A stretch of 64,000 nt of DNA from Bog-793 sp963785415 (GCA_963785415.1 CAWAVB010000001.1:1798001-1862000), one strand, 5' to 3'. Shown: positions 24,441 through 32,645, numbered from the stretch's first letter. Numbers and translations are program-made. Notes: generated by a model from the sequence alone, not told the origin.

Positions 24441-25502
24441 ATGACAACGGACGACGCTCCTCCGGTGGCCGAGGACGGCACGCCGCCCCCTGTGGCCGAG
24501 GGGGACACTTCGCCGGTGGCCGAGGAGGGCATTCCACCGGTCGCTGAGGACGGTTCGCCGCCCCCTGTGGCCGAGGGGGACACTTCGCCGGTGGCCGAGG
24601 ACGGTACGCCCCTGGTCGTCGAGGACGAGACCCCTCCTGTCTCTGAGATCGGCACGCTTCCGGTCCCTGAGGTCGTCACCACTTCGGTCGCTGACGGCGG
24701 TACGCCTGCAGTCCCTGAGGTCGGCACCCCGCTGGTCGCCGAGGACGGCGCTCCCGTCCTTGAGGGCGACGCGCCTCTGGTCGTCGAGACCGGCACTCCT
24801 GGCATAGCTGAGGACGGCCTACGGGTCGATCAGGAAGGCATGCCGATCACTGCGGGTGGCACTCCGCCAGTCACAGGCGACATCTTCTTGGGCGCGGAGG
24901 AGGGCACTCCGAGAACCTCGGCACGCCCACGCTCAAAGTACGCAACCTGGGCCAGGCGGCTTCGCATGGTTATCGCCTACGTGCTGCTGCTGGCGGTCCT
25001 TGGTGCAGCGGGAATCGCCGCTTTCGCACTGGTCCAAGGCACCTGGATGGTGTCACCGATCCTCTCGGGCAGCATGCGACCCGGACTCGCCGTCGGCGGA
25101 GTGGTCATCAGCCAGCGTGTCCCAGTGGACAGCCTGCACGTGCGGGACGTGATCGTGTTCGCCGGCCCGTACAAGCCCTCCGAGCAGATCGTGCACCGCA
25201 TCGTCCGCATCACCAAGGGCCCCGGCGGAAAGCTCCTGTTCAAAACCCAGGGCGATGCGAACACGGTCCGGGACCCGTGGACCTTATCGATACCTGGGGG
25301 CTACGTATACCGAGCACGCTGGACGGTCCCGCTCCTCGGCTACGTCGCCAACGCCTATCAGAACCACCGTGGTTTCTTTCTGCTCGGGGTTGGCATCGTC
25401 CTGATACTGATCGCTGTCAGCACGGTTCTTGGCACACGCCCACGCCGCCGCCGCCGACATGCGCGGCGAGCTACTCCGGCTACGTGGAGGAGCCTGCGGT
25501 GA
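24441..25502 (+). CDS. SipW/ER-type signal peptidase I with long repetitive cytoplasmic N-terminus
   Basis: 353 aa from ATG 24441 (AGGAGGGATC upstream). Residues 1-~155 are degenerate 8-10-residue repeats of the type PPVAEDGT (Pro/Val/Glu/Asp/Gly/Thr), strongly acidic. Residues ~172-195 are a membrane segment (MVIAYVLLLAVLGAAGIAAFAL). The S26 catalytic part follows: SPILSGSMRPGLAVGG with nucleophile Ser ~211, DVIVFAGP, and IVHRIVRI with His ~252, a Ser-His pair 41 residues apart as in SipW/SPC21 enzymes instead of the bacterial Ser-Lys dyad. Then TQGDANTVRDPW. A second membrane segment is near residues 310-330, and an Arg-rich tail ends the protein. Likely cleaves the two upstream SipW-class precursors. 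The repeat extension is not a known part of SipW. Confidence 0.86.
   Translation: MTTDDAPPVAEDGTPPPVAEGDTSPVAEEGIPPVAEDGSPPPVAEGDTSPVAEDGTPLVVEDETPPVSEIGTLPVPEVVTTSVADGGTPAVPEVGTPLVAEDGAPVLEGDAPLVVETGTPGIAEDGLRVDQEGMPITAGGTPPVTGDIFLGAEEGTPRTSARPRSKYATWARRLRMVIAYVLLLAVLGAAGIAAFALVQGTWMVSPILSGSMRPGLAVGGVVISQRVPVDSLHVRDVIVFAGPYKPSEQIVHRIVRITKGPGGKLLFKTQGDANTVRDPWTLSIPGGYVYRARWTVPLLGYVANAYQNHRGFFLLGVGIVLILIAVSTVLGTRPRRRRRHARRATPATWRSLR
24481..24600 (+). repeat. 45-bp perfect direct repeat in signal peptidase gene
   Basis: 24481-24525 and 24556-24600 are identical (start CGCCGCCCCCTGTGGCCGAG), 75 bp apart, in the same frame. They encode two of the PPPVAEGDTSPVAE units. This indicates recent tandem expansion of the cytoplasmic repeat. 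Confidence 0.9.
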
Positions 25503-25521
25503 TGGACCTTGATGGAACCCG

Positions 25522-25884
25522 GTGAGTGACTTCCTCGTCATTTACCTCGACTCCATCGACGAGCAGCTCTTGGAGTACCTCGACGAGGACGACGAGCTGA
25601 GGCTTGATGCCGCCCAGCGGCTCAGGTTCTACACGAGAGTCCTACTCGAAGGTTCGATCAGCCCGGACCACGTCATGGAGGACTGGCCGGACTGGTATCA
25701 GCTCGCCCCCGCCTTCGTGGCCACCTATGGCCCCGATGAGCTATAGAAGCTGGAAGGCGCGGCGGAGTTCCTTGGAGCGATCGAGGAGGACGAGGAAGTG
25801 AACCTCACCGAGGCCGACCGGTCCTACCTCAAGGCCCTTGAGACGTGGCTTGGCATGTATCCAGAGATGCGACCCACCCAGTAG
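25522..25884 (+). pseudogene. Small acidic hypothetical gene interrupted by an in-frame TAG
   Basis: GTG 25522 opens a 74-codon frame (SDFLVIYLDSIDEQLLEYLD ... YQLAPAFVATYGPDEL) ended by TAG at 25744-25746. The same frame then continues for 45 codons (KLEGAAEFLGAIEEDEEVNL ... MYPEMRPTQ) to TAG 25882. Both halves are acidic and helical with similar composition, so I read it as one ~120-codon gene split by a nonsense mutation. The first part alone could still be translated; a second start at GTG 25799 is possible. No family recognised. It follows the signal peptidase gene by 19 nt and may be co-transcribed. Confidence 0.5.
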
Positions 25885-25892
25885 TGGCGAAC

Positions 25893-26401
25893 TCAGCTTT
25901 CCGGGAAGCCCCGGTCGATAGCTTCGAGGAGATCCGCGTCCGACAAGTGCAGGTACCTCGTAGTCGTCGCGATGTTGGAATGGCCCATCACGCGCTGCAC
26001 GACGTGGATGTCCTCTCCCCGGCGCACCAGGCTCGTGGCGTAGCTGTGGCGCCACCGGTGGGGAAAGTGGCGACCCGCCACGCCCGCCGAGGTCCCGGCC
26101 TCTAGCACCAGATTGTGCAGCGCCCGGGGTCCGTAGCGACCGCGGAGGCTCCGGTTGCCGTTGGGGTTGGCGAACAAGTACGCGGACTCCGGCAGGCTGG
26201 GCCGTAGTGTTTCCCGGTACTCGCGGAGCACGTCCGCCAGAAGGTGGGGGATGGGGATCACCCGAGGTTTGCGTCCCTTGCCGACGAGCGAGATCTGCCG
26301 AGCCTCAAGGTCGACTTCGTCTGTGCGCAGGGTCACCAGTTCGCTCAGGCGCGGGCCGGTATATCGAAACGTGAGGAGGAGCACCCGGTCCACCTGCGCC
26401 G
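25893..26401 (-). pseudogene. Tyrosine recombinase/integrase, 5'-truncated catalytic domain
   Basis: C-terminal ~165 codons of a phage-integrase-type recombinase: LLLTFRYTGPRLSELVTL (catalytic Arg), ISLVGKGRKPRVIPIP (Lys region), HFPHRWRHSYATSLV (His-x-x-Arg), MGHSNIATTTRYLHL (His and Tyr nucleophile). The catalytic residues are all present, but the N-terminal arm-binding/SAM-like domain is missing: upstream of about 26400 the sequence is an antisense piece of an hpt gene. A minus-strand frame does run on to 26489, but only through hpt sequence. Probably the inactive relic of the element that brought in or rearranged the island. Confidence 0.8.
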
Positions 26402-26403
26402 CC

Positions 26404-26669
26404 GACGAACGCCGCGTGCGGGTCCTCAAGGATCTCGACCAGGACGTCTCCGGCCGGGACGTCATCGTGACGGCCGGAGACGTCGACACGGGGCTATCGA
26501 TCCGCTACGTCGTCGACTTCCTCGAGCGCCGGGGGCCCGCCAGGTCGGTCTGCGCGCTGCTCGACTGGCCGGTCGCCGCATCGTGCCGGTCCCGCTCCGG
26601 TCCTGCGGCACCGAGACCGGCGAGGACTTCCTCCTCGGCTACGGGCTTGATTTCGCCGACCTCTGCTAG
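26404..26669 (+). pseudogene. hpt: Degraded 3' part of hypoxanthine phosphoribosyltransferase gene
   Basis: Plus-strand remnant abutting the truncated recombinase. One frame reads RRVRVLKDLDQDVSGRDVIV ... VDTGLSIRYVVDFLERRGPA, VCALLDWPV; then the frame shifts and a second reads RRIVPVPLRSC ... EDFLLGYGLDFADLC and stops at 26669. These match the C-terminal half of Hpt, but the PRPP-binding VEDIVDTG motif has become TAGDVDTG, and the N-terminal half is absent. Purine salvage from this copy is lost; an intact hpt elsewhere cannot be excluded. Confidence 0.8.
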
Positions 26670-26720
26670 GAGCCACCCGACGGGTGGACCCGAGGCGCCG
26701 CCGGCTCAGCAGCTGCGCGC

Positions 26721-27005
26721 TTAGGCGGTCTCATCCCTCCTCATCACGAGCCTGGACGATCCCTTCTCGGCATCCAAAGCCAGCTTCCAACGTGGCATCT
26801 GGTAGGCGAGCCAGCCGACAAGTCCCGCCGCCACGAAGAGCAAGGCTCCCCACCAGTAGCCGTAGGCGCAGAAGATGGCCCCGAGGGCGATCAGCCAAAG
26901 AGCAACGACGGCGCGAACAGCCGCAACGCCTTTGACGTGGCGCCACCCAAACCTCGGCACGCGGCGTCTGATGAAGGGCGGAACGGTTCTGGTCGATCCC
27001 CGCAT
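26721..27005 (-). CDS. Small two-pass membrane protein, hypothetical
   Basis: 94 aa. Basic N-terminus (RRRVPRFGWRHVKG), two hydrophobic segments (VVALWLIALGAIFCAYGYWW and ALLFVAAGLVGWLAY, a short hairpin), then a charged tail. No family recognised. A downstream GTG within VKGVAAVRAV is an alternative start. It lies just beyond the hpt remnant and may mark the resumption of ancestral sequence. Confidence 0.55.
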   Translation of the reverse strand: MRGSTRTVPPFIRRRVPRFGWRHVKGVAAVRAVVALWLIALGAIFCAYGYWWGALLFVAAGLVGWLAYQMPRWKLALDAEKGSSRLVMRRDETA

Positions 27006-27087
27006 TGGCCCGTCTTTCTTGTGCCGGTGTCCCCGGTTGAGGGGTGCTTCTTCGATCGTCTCAGCTTGGGCCCGCCCGCGCAGCTTG

Positions 27088-27906
27088 TCAGCGCATCAAT
27101 TGTCGCAGCACCCGGTAGCCGATGGTCGCCAGACCGTTCGTGTCGACGAGCCGGCTGAGCGTTCCCCGGGCTTCGAGCAGGGTGGCGTCGGTGATCCGTG
27201 CCTGCCAGTCGACGGCGGAGGCGCGCAACTCCGGCGTGTCGAGTGCCGGCGCGGCACGCACCTCGGTGATCCCCGGCGGGACGAGGTTGAGGTCTGACGC
27301 GTCCCCGGTGAACGCCGATATCGGCAGGACTCGGTCCGGGGCGAGGACGCCCCGTTCGATTGCGAGTTCGCGAAACGGAAAGCCGACCCGCCGTTCCTCC
27401 TCGGGGCCCGGGAGGCGCACAGGGAGCCGGAGCTCATCGGCGAGATCGAGGTAGACGTCGAAGAACTCCGGCTTCAGTTCCACCCCCCCGAGATGGGCGT
27501 CGAGATGGGTCACGTCGAATCCCCAGAGGATCGACCGGTCGATCTGGGCGCGCCACTCGTGCCGCACCTCGTCGAGATCGGCGTGCTCCCAGACGTCCTC
27601 GATCGTCCGGGGGAAGCCCCCTTCGCCGTCGAGCAGCGACGGGGCGTGGGTGATCGGTCCCCAGCGATAGAGCTCGTGCTCCGCGTTCAACGTGAGGTGG
27701 ACGCCGACGTCTTCGCCGCGATAGGCGTGAACGGCGCCCCTCGCCCAGGGGGCGGGGACCATCAGCGAGGCGGACGTGGCGGCACCCTGGCGCAACGCGC
27801 CGTAGATCGCGACGTTCGCGGCGTGCAGGAAGCCGAGATCGTCGCACGTGACGATCAGCACGCGCGCCTCAGGTGCCAGTCCGAGCCGAGCGGCGAGTGA
27901 GGTCAT
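27088..27906 (-). CDS. YdjC/ChbG-family carbohydrate deacetylase
   Basis: 272 aa. Family signatures: RVLIVTCDDLGFLHAANVAI (DD metal ligands), SASLMVPAPWA, EDVGVHLTLNAE and VTHLDAHLGGVEL (His/Asp/His). These enzymes remove acetyl groups from di-acetylchitobiose-type or other N-acetylated sugars in a metal-dependent reaction. The substrate is not readable from sequence. It lies 24 nt downstream of purE on the same strand and may be transcribed with it, without obvious functional link. Confidence 0.88.
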   Translation of the reverse strand: MTSLAARLGLAPEARVLIVTCDDLGFLHAANVAIYGALRQGAATSASLMVPAPWARGAVHAYRGEDVGVHLTLNAEHELYRWGPITHAPSLLDGEGGFPRTIEDVWEHADLDEVRHEWRAQIDRSILWGFDVTHLDAHLGGVELKPEFFDVYLDLADELRLPVRLPGPEEERRVGFPFRELAIERGVLAPDRVLPISAFTGDASDLNLVPPGITEVRAAPALDTPELRASAVDWQARITDATLLEARGTLSRLVDTNGLATIGYRVLRQLMR

Positions 27907-27930
27907 CGGTCCAGCGGTGATCGCGGCCGG

Positions 27931-28422
27931 TCAGTCGCCGATCCGGCTCTGCAGCGAGGCGTCGCGCGCCCGCACGTCGCGCGCCAGGCGTTGCTGGAAC
28001 TCGACGACAGCCGCGGCGACGCGTTCGTCGGTGATGCCGATCATGCGCGCGGCGAGCAGTCCGGCATTGCGCGCGCCGTCGATCCCGACGGTCGCCACCG
28101 GCACGCCGCGGGGCATCTGCACCATCGAAAGCAGCGAATCGAGCCCCGAGAGCGCGGGGAGCGCGATCGGCACGCCGATCACCGGAAGCGACGTGGCCCC
28201 GGCGAGCACGCCTGCGAGGTGCGCCGCGCCACCCGCACCCGCGATGATGACCTGGATGCCGCGGGCACGGCAGTCGCGCGCGTACCCGAGCGCGTCTTCG
28301 GGTGTGCGGTGCGCCGAGATGACGCGCATTTCCCACGGGATGCCCAACTCGTCGAGGGCTTCGGCGGCTTGACGCATCACCGTCTCGTCGGAGTCGCTCC
28401 CCATCACGATCGCGACGCTCAT
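27931..28422 (-). CDS. purE: N5-carboxyaminoimidazole ribonucleotide mutase PurE
   Basis: 163 aa, usual length. The active-site loop VAIVMGSDSDETVM and ISAHRTPEDALGYA, the GAGGAAHLAGVLA turn and the LPVIGVPI segment are all diagnostic. It converts N5-CAIR to CAIR in purine synthesis. The partner purK is not in this window. Confidence 0.96.
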   Translation of the reverse strand: MSVAIVMGSDSDETVMRQAAEALDELGIPWEMRVISAHRTPEDALGYARDCRARGIQVIIAGAGGAAHLAGVLAGATSLPVIGVPIALPALSGLDSLLSMVQMPRGVPVATVGIDGARNAGLLAARMIGITDERVAAAVVEFQQRLARDVRARDASLQSRIGD

Positions 28423-28503
28423 CGGTCGTCCACCTTACGGCGAGGAAGGTCGTGTCGTCCGACGACGCCGACGGTGCGGGGCGCGCCGTCGCCGGGCGGA
28501 GGC

Positions 28504-29043
28504 CTAGTCGCGGCCGCCGAGCGGAGCGAGCCGCTTCCCGATCAACCCGAGCACCCGCCCGATCGCCATGCCGCCGACGACGTCCGAGGCGTGGTGGATA
28601 CGGACGTAGACCCTGCTGGTGGCGACGACCACCGCCGTCGCGAAGTACAAGGGCGCGAGCCGCTCGTCGCCGTCCGAGAGCAACGTCGCCCCGCAGAAGG
28701 CCGCGGTGGCATGACCGGAGGGGAAGCTCGAGGACAGCGGCTGCCGCAATGGAAGGGGGTGATCGTGGTTGTTCACCGGGCGATGGCGGCGCACGAATGA
28801 CTTCATGACGACGTTGACGAGAAACGACTCGACACCGGTCGCGACGATCGCCCGCAACGCCGCCTTCTCGTGGGTGCGACCGCCGCGCCACGCGCGCAGG
28901 AGCGCGAAGACGACCCAGATCAGCCCGAATTCGCCGAGCGCGGAGGCGGTGTAGAAGACCCGGTCCGCAACGGGGTTCCCGCGGATGTGATCGAACAGCG
29001 CGTCGACGCGCTCGTCGAAGTCCGCGACGAGCTGGTTGGCCAT
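28504..29043 (-). CDS. PAP2-superfamily membrane phosphatase
   Basis: 179 aa with the three PAP2 phosphatase motifs: KSFVRRHRP (motif 1), FPSGHATAAF (motif 2, with PSGH) and SRVYVRIHHASDVVGG (motif 3, with SR...H..SD). Hydrophobic stretches between them suggest four to five membrane segments. Could hydrolyse undecaprenyl diphosphate or phosphatidic acid; the substrate cannot be told from sequence. Confidence 0.9.
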   Translation of the reverse strand: MANQLVADFDERVDALFDHIRGNPVADRVFYTASALGEFGLIWVVFALLRAWRGGRTHEKAALRAIVATGVESFLVNVVMKSFVRRHRPVNNHDHPLPLRQPLSSSFPSGHATAAFCGATLLSDGDERLAPLYFATAVVVATSRVYVRIHHASDVVGGMAIGRVLGLIGKRLAPLGGRD

Positions 29044-29067
29044 CGCGGCCCGAGGTTAGTCGGGCCG

Positions 29068-29868
29068 CTACGCGGTCGCCTCGTTCGTCGCGGGTGCCGC
29101 ACCCGCAAATGCAGGGCAGAGCGGCCGGAATGCGCACGTCTTGCACAGAGCCGAGGGACTCGGGCGGAAGTCCCCGGAAGTGCACGCCCGGCCGATCGCA
29201 TCCCAGACCGCGAGGGCCCGCTGGCGAACAGCGCGCATTCCCTGATCGGTCGGGGACTCGACGAGGACGACCTCGTCGCGCAGGTACATGAGGCGGACCT
29301 CTTGCGGGCGGGTGCCGAGCACCTCCTCGCACAGCATGGCGTAGAAGTACACACCGGCGAGGCTCGTGCGCGACCGCTCGGGCGGCGGCGCCCGTCCGGT
29401 CTTGTAGTCGACAACCGCGAGCTGACCACCGCCGAGATCGTCGAGGCGGTCGATGATCCCGCGCAGCTCCACGCCTTCGAGGGTCGCGTGCAGGTCGAGC
29501 TCGAGTCCGACGTCGTGCACCGTCGTCGGGTCCTCGAGGGAGAAATACCGCTCGAGGAGCTCCGTCGCGTCCTCGAGGAGGTGACGCGAGGCGGCGTCGT
29601 CGAGCGCCAGCCCGGTGAACTCCTCCGATTCCGAGATCTCGCCCCACGCCGCGGTGAGCGACTCACGCGCCCGCTCCCGGCTCCGTTCGGGGCCCTGGGC
29701 GGAGCTGAAGAGAAGCTCGAGTGCTTTGTGCACGAGCGTGCCGCGCACTTGCTGGACCGAGGACGGCTCGGGGAGCCGGTCGATGTGCGCGTAACGGAAG
29801 GCGAGCGGGCACTGCACGAATCGGGCGAGCTTCGAAGGGGACAGGGTGCTCGGCAGGGGAAGGGGCAT
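29068..29868 (-). CDS. RecB-like PD-(D/E)XK nuclease with Fe-S-type cysteines
   Basis: 266 aa from ATG 29868 (MPLPLPSTLSPSKLARFVQC). An N-terminal Cys in FVQCPLAFRY and three in the C-terminal CKTCAFRPLCPAF form the four-Cys pattern of RecB/AddB-type 4Fe-4S nucleases. Nuclease motifs: RGTLVHKALELLF (His), a middle D in LELDLHATLEGV ... GIIDRLDD, and LAVVDYKTGRA (D-x-K). Stand-alone members of this group are common in actinobacteria; the exact role is unclear, probably DNA repair. The longer upstream frame has no family likeness and is rejected. Confidence 0.87.
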   Translation of the reverse strand: MPLPLPSTLSPSKLARFVQCPLAFRYAHIDRLPEPSSVQQVRGTLVHKALELLFSSAQGPERSRERARESLTAAWGEISESEEFTGLALDDAASRHLLEDATELLERYFSLEDPTTVHDVGLELDLHATLEGVELRGIIDRLDDLGGGQLAVVDYKTGRAPPPERSRTSLAGVYFYAMLCEEVLGTRPQEVRLMYLRDEVVLVESPTDQGMRAVRQRALAVWDAIGRACTSGDFRPSPSALCKTCAFRPLCPAFAGAAPATNEATA

Positions 29869-29881
29869 CGCTGTGTTGAGG

Positions 29882-30718
29882 CTACGCCCCGGCTGTGTCC
29901 ACCGCCGACAGGAAAGCCGCGGCCAGCGCCGCCGGGTCTTCGCACGGGCCGGAGTGACCGAGTCCCGCGAACTCCTCGACGACGCCGTTGACCAGCCTCG
30001 CGGCAATCGTGTCGGCTGCTGCCGCCGACAGCACGTTCGATGCCGATCCCCGGGCGATCGTCACGGGGCAGCCGATCGCGCCGAGCCGACCGTAGATCTC
30101 GAAGTGCCGGGCCGCCTCGTAGATGCGCGCCTCGTTCTCGGGTGGGCAGGCGAGTCCGACCGAGCCGTCGGGTAGGTCGACCAGACCGCCCTCGAGGTAA
30201 CCGGCGAGCGCGTCGGGGTCCCAGTCCCCGAAGTGCGGGTTCTCGCGGAAGCGATCTGCCGCCTCGGACCGGGACGCGAACACCGCCCGGCGGCGACGCG
30301 CGACCTCGGCGATCCCGCCGTCGGGCGGATCGGGCACCTCCGGGGCAAAGACGATCGGCTCGTAACAGAACAGGCGAGCGAAGGTGCCCGGCTTCCCGGC
30401 TTCGACGCCGAGGATCGCTGTCGCGCCGAGGGAATGGCCGAACGCGACGGGGTGGTCGAATTCGAGCCTGTCCACAGCGATGCGCACGTCGTCGACGAAA
30501 CCCGCCCAACCGAAATGGGGCGGCGCCGACGACGCGCCGTGTCCGCGCAGATCGAGCGCCCAGCACGCAAAGCGCGCCGAGAGGTGCCGTGCGAGAGGGC
30601 CGAGGCACAGGCCGTTTGCGCCGGCACCGTGGACGAGCAGCGCGGATTGTCCTTCGCCACCAAGGTCATAGGCGACGAGCTCGACCCCATCGGTGCTCGC
30701 GAGTCTCACGGTCGACAC
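29882..30718 (-). CDS. Alpha/beta-fold hydrolase
   Basis: 278 aa. LLVHGAGANGLCLGPLARHL forms the oxyanion region, ACWALDLRGHGASSAP is typical of the family, and VAFGHSLGATAILGV holds the nucleophile Ser in GHSLG. The late His is in FAGLGHSGPCEDP. An esterase, lipase or C-C hydrolase; substrate unknown. The stop is 14 nt upstream of the RecB-like gene, so the two are likely co-transcribed. Confidence 0.88.
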   Translation of the reverse strand: MSTVRLASTDGVELVAYDLGGEGQSALLVHGAGANGLCLGPLARHLSARFACWALDLRGHGASSAPPHFGWAGFVDDVRIAVDRLEFDHPVAFGHSLGATAILGVEAGKPGTFARLFCYEPIVFAPEVPDPPDGGIAEVARRRRAVFASRSEAADRFRENPHFGDWDPDALAGYLEGGLVDLPDGSVGLACPPENEARIYEAARHFEIYGRLGAIGCPVTIARGSASNVLSAAAADTIAARLVNGVVEEFAGLGHSGPCEDPAALAAAFLSAVDTAGA

Positions 30719-30795
30719 GCGGGAACGCTACCGCCGGCCGGTGCGCGACCCGCCGGCGGGAGGACCGCGGTCCCGGGTCGAGTACAACTAGGGGC

Positions 30796-31440
30796 GTGCA
30801 ACACCTCCTCACTGAATCGGGCTACGCCGCGCTCATCCTTTTCGCCTTCGCCGAGGCCTGCTGCGTGCCGATCCCGTCGGAGGTCACGTTCGGGTTCGCC
30901 GGCGTGCTCGCCGCGTCGGGCCGGCTGAATCTCGCGCTCGTGCTCAGCGTGGGCATCGTGGCCGAGCTCGCCGGGTCGTCGACCGCTTTCGGTGTCGGAC
31001 GGATCGGAGGCCGGCCGCTCGTCGAACGTCTCGGCCGGTACGTCCTCCTCACCTCAAGGGATCTCGACCGCGCCGAGCGCTGGTTGTCGGGCAGGGGGGA
31101 GTTCGCCGTGACGATCGGCCGCGCCATGCCCGTCGTGCGCGCGTTCACGTCGATCGTCGCCGGGACGGCCGAGATGCCCCTCTGGCGCTTCGAGATCTTC
31201 AACTTCATCGGCACCGTCGTCTACACGAGCGCCTTCGCCGCGGTCGGATACGAGGTCGGCAACGAGTGGAAGCGCATCGCGCACGACTTCTCGATCGCCG
31301 GCTACGTGCTCGCCGGACTCGTCGTCGTCGCCGTCGTGGCGTTCATCGTCGTGAGAGTCCGCGAGTTCCGCCGCGAACACCGCCTGGCGGGTGCGACTCC
31401 CGGAACCTCGAGAGACGACGGGGACGCAGCGGTCCGCTAG
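30796..31440 (+). CDS. DedA-family membrane protein
   Basis: 214 aa from GTG 30796. Typical DedA/SNARE-associated layout: ALILFAFAEACCVPIPSEVTFGFAG at the first membrane segment, then GRIGGRPLVERLGRYVLLTS, RAERWLSGRGEFAVTIGRAMPVVRAFTSIVAG (conserved Arg-Pro region) and FNFIGTVVYTSAFAAVGYEVG. Such proteins are polyprenyl-phosphate or phospholipid flippases in several bacteria. Upstream frame extension is antisense to the hydrolase gene and rejected. Ends in a charged cytoplasmic tail. Confidence 0.9.
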   Translation: MQHLLTESGYAALILFAFAEACCVPIPSEVTFGFAGVLAASGRLNLALVLSVGIVAELAGSSTAFGVGRIGGRPLVERLGRYVLLTSRDLDRAERWLSGRGEFAVTIGRAMPVVRAFTSIVAGTAEMPLWRFEIFNFIGTVVYTSAFAAVGYEVGNEWKRIAHDFSIAGYVLAGLVVVAVVAFIVVRVREFRREHRLAGATPGTSRDDGDAAVR

Positions 31441-31505
31441 GAGAGGCTCCAGCACCTACCCGATCGCCGGGCCACGCGCGACCGCGCCTTGGGCTGCGCG
31501 CCGCG

Positions 31506-32645
31506 CTAATCCGTGACGAGTGGAACCTCGAAGCTCATCTCGGTTCCCGATTCGGCACCGGGCGCGATCGTGAACGATCCTCCGAGGAGCTTGGCGCGCT
31601 CGGCCATGTTCGTGAGGCCCCTGCTCGCGGGGCTCGACTCGGTCGGCAGACCGATGCCGTCGTCGGAGACCGTGAGCCGGAGCCGGTGGTCCGCGACCTC
31701 GAGGCCGACATGGACCCGGCTGGCGTGCGCGTGGCGGGCGACGTTCGTCAGGGCTTCGCGCAGCACCGCGAGCATGTGCCCGGTGACGTGTTCGCTCACC
31801 TCGGTGTCGATCGGGCCGGAGACCGAGACGGATGGTTCGAAGCCCAGGCTGCGGACGGACTCGGCGCACAGCTCCGCCACACGTGTGCTCGGACTGCGTC
31901 GGCCGACCGGGAGGGGCTCGAGGGCGAAGATCGCCGTCCGGATCTGGCGGATCGTGTCGTCGAGGTCGTCGACCGCGGTGTGGATCACCCGCAACGCCTC
32001 CGGGGTCTGAATCATCCGGATCGTGCTCTGCAGCGACAGGCCGGTCGCGAACAGCCGCTGGATCACGGTGTCGTGGAGGTCGTGCGCGATCCGGGCGCGT
32101 TCGGCCGCGACGCCGAGCTCGCCCACTTTGGCGTGCAACCGGGCGTTGTCGACGACGGTCCCGGCGGCCAGCGCAAGGGCCTGCAGGATGTCGCCGTCCT
32201 CCTCGGTGAACTCGTCGGCACCCATCTTCTCGGTGAGGTAGAGGTTGCCGAAGACCTCCCCGTGGACGAGGATCGGCACCCCGATGAAGGAACGCATCGC
32301 CGGATGGTGGGCGGGGAAACCGACCGAGGCCGGGTGTTTCGTGAGGTCGGCGAGTCGCAACGGGTGTTCGGTGTCGAAGATCATCCCGAGGATGCCCTCA
32401 CCGCGCGGCAGGTGGTCGATTCGGTCGACCTCCTCGGGGGTGAACCCGACGTTCACGAACTGGGCGAGGCGTCCGGAACCGGGCTCGATCACGGCGAGCG
32501 CCCCGTAGCGGGCGTTGACGAGCTGGCGGGCCTGTTCGACGATGTCGCGGAGCGCGGCATCCAGGTCGAGGTCGGCTTCGAGGACGAGTACGGCGTCGAG
32601 CAGCTGCTGGAGGCGTTGCGCGTCGGACACCCGCCGGTAAGGCAT
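31506..32645 (-). CDS. GAF-domain sensor histidine kinase (NarX/DevS class)
   Basis: 379 aa from ATG 32645 (MPYRRVSDAQ). A GAF domain spans about residues 20-170 (LVNARYGALAVIEPGSGRL ... GVPILVHGEVFGNLYLTEK). The HisKA_3 dimerisation helix ERARIAHDLHDTVIQRLFA carries phosphoacceptor His ~188. The HATPase_c has LREALTNVARHAHAS (N box) and LTVSDDGIGLP (G1), then RGLTNMAERA. No membrane segment, so it is a cytoplasmic sensor; in mycobacterial DevS-type proteins the GAF binds heme, but the ligand here is unknown. Divergent from the response regulator gene, with 111 nt between. Confidence 0.92.
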   Translation of the reverse strand: MPYRRVSDAQRLQQLLDAVLVLEADLDLDAALRDIVEQARQLVNARYGALAVIEPGSGRLAQFVNVGFTPEEVDRIDHLPRGEGILGMIFDTEHPLRLADLTKHPASVGFPAHHPAMRSFIGVPILVHGEVFGNLYLTEKMGADEFTEEDGDILQALALAAGTVVDNARLHAKVGELGVAAERARIAHDLHDTVIQRLFATGLSLQSTIRMIQTPEALRVIHTAVDDLDDTIRQIRTAIFALEPLPVGRRSPSTRVAELCAESVRSLGFEPSVSVSGPIDTEVSEHVTGHMLAVLREALTNVARHAHASRVHVGLEVADHRLRLTVSDDGIGLPTESSPASRGLTNMAERAKLLGGSFTIAPGAESGTEMSFEVPLVTD

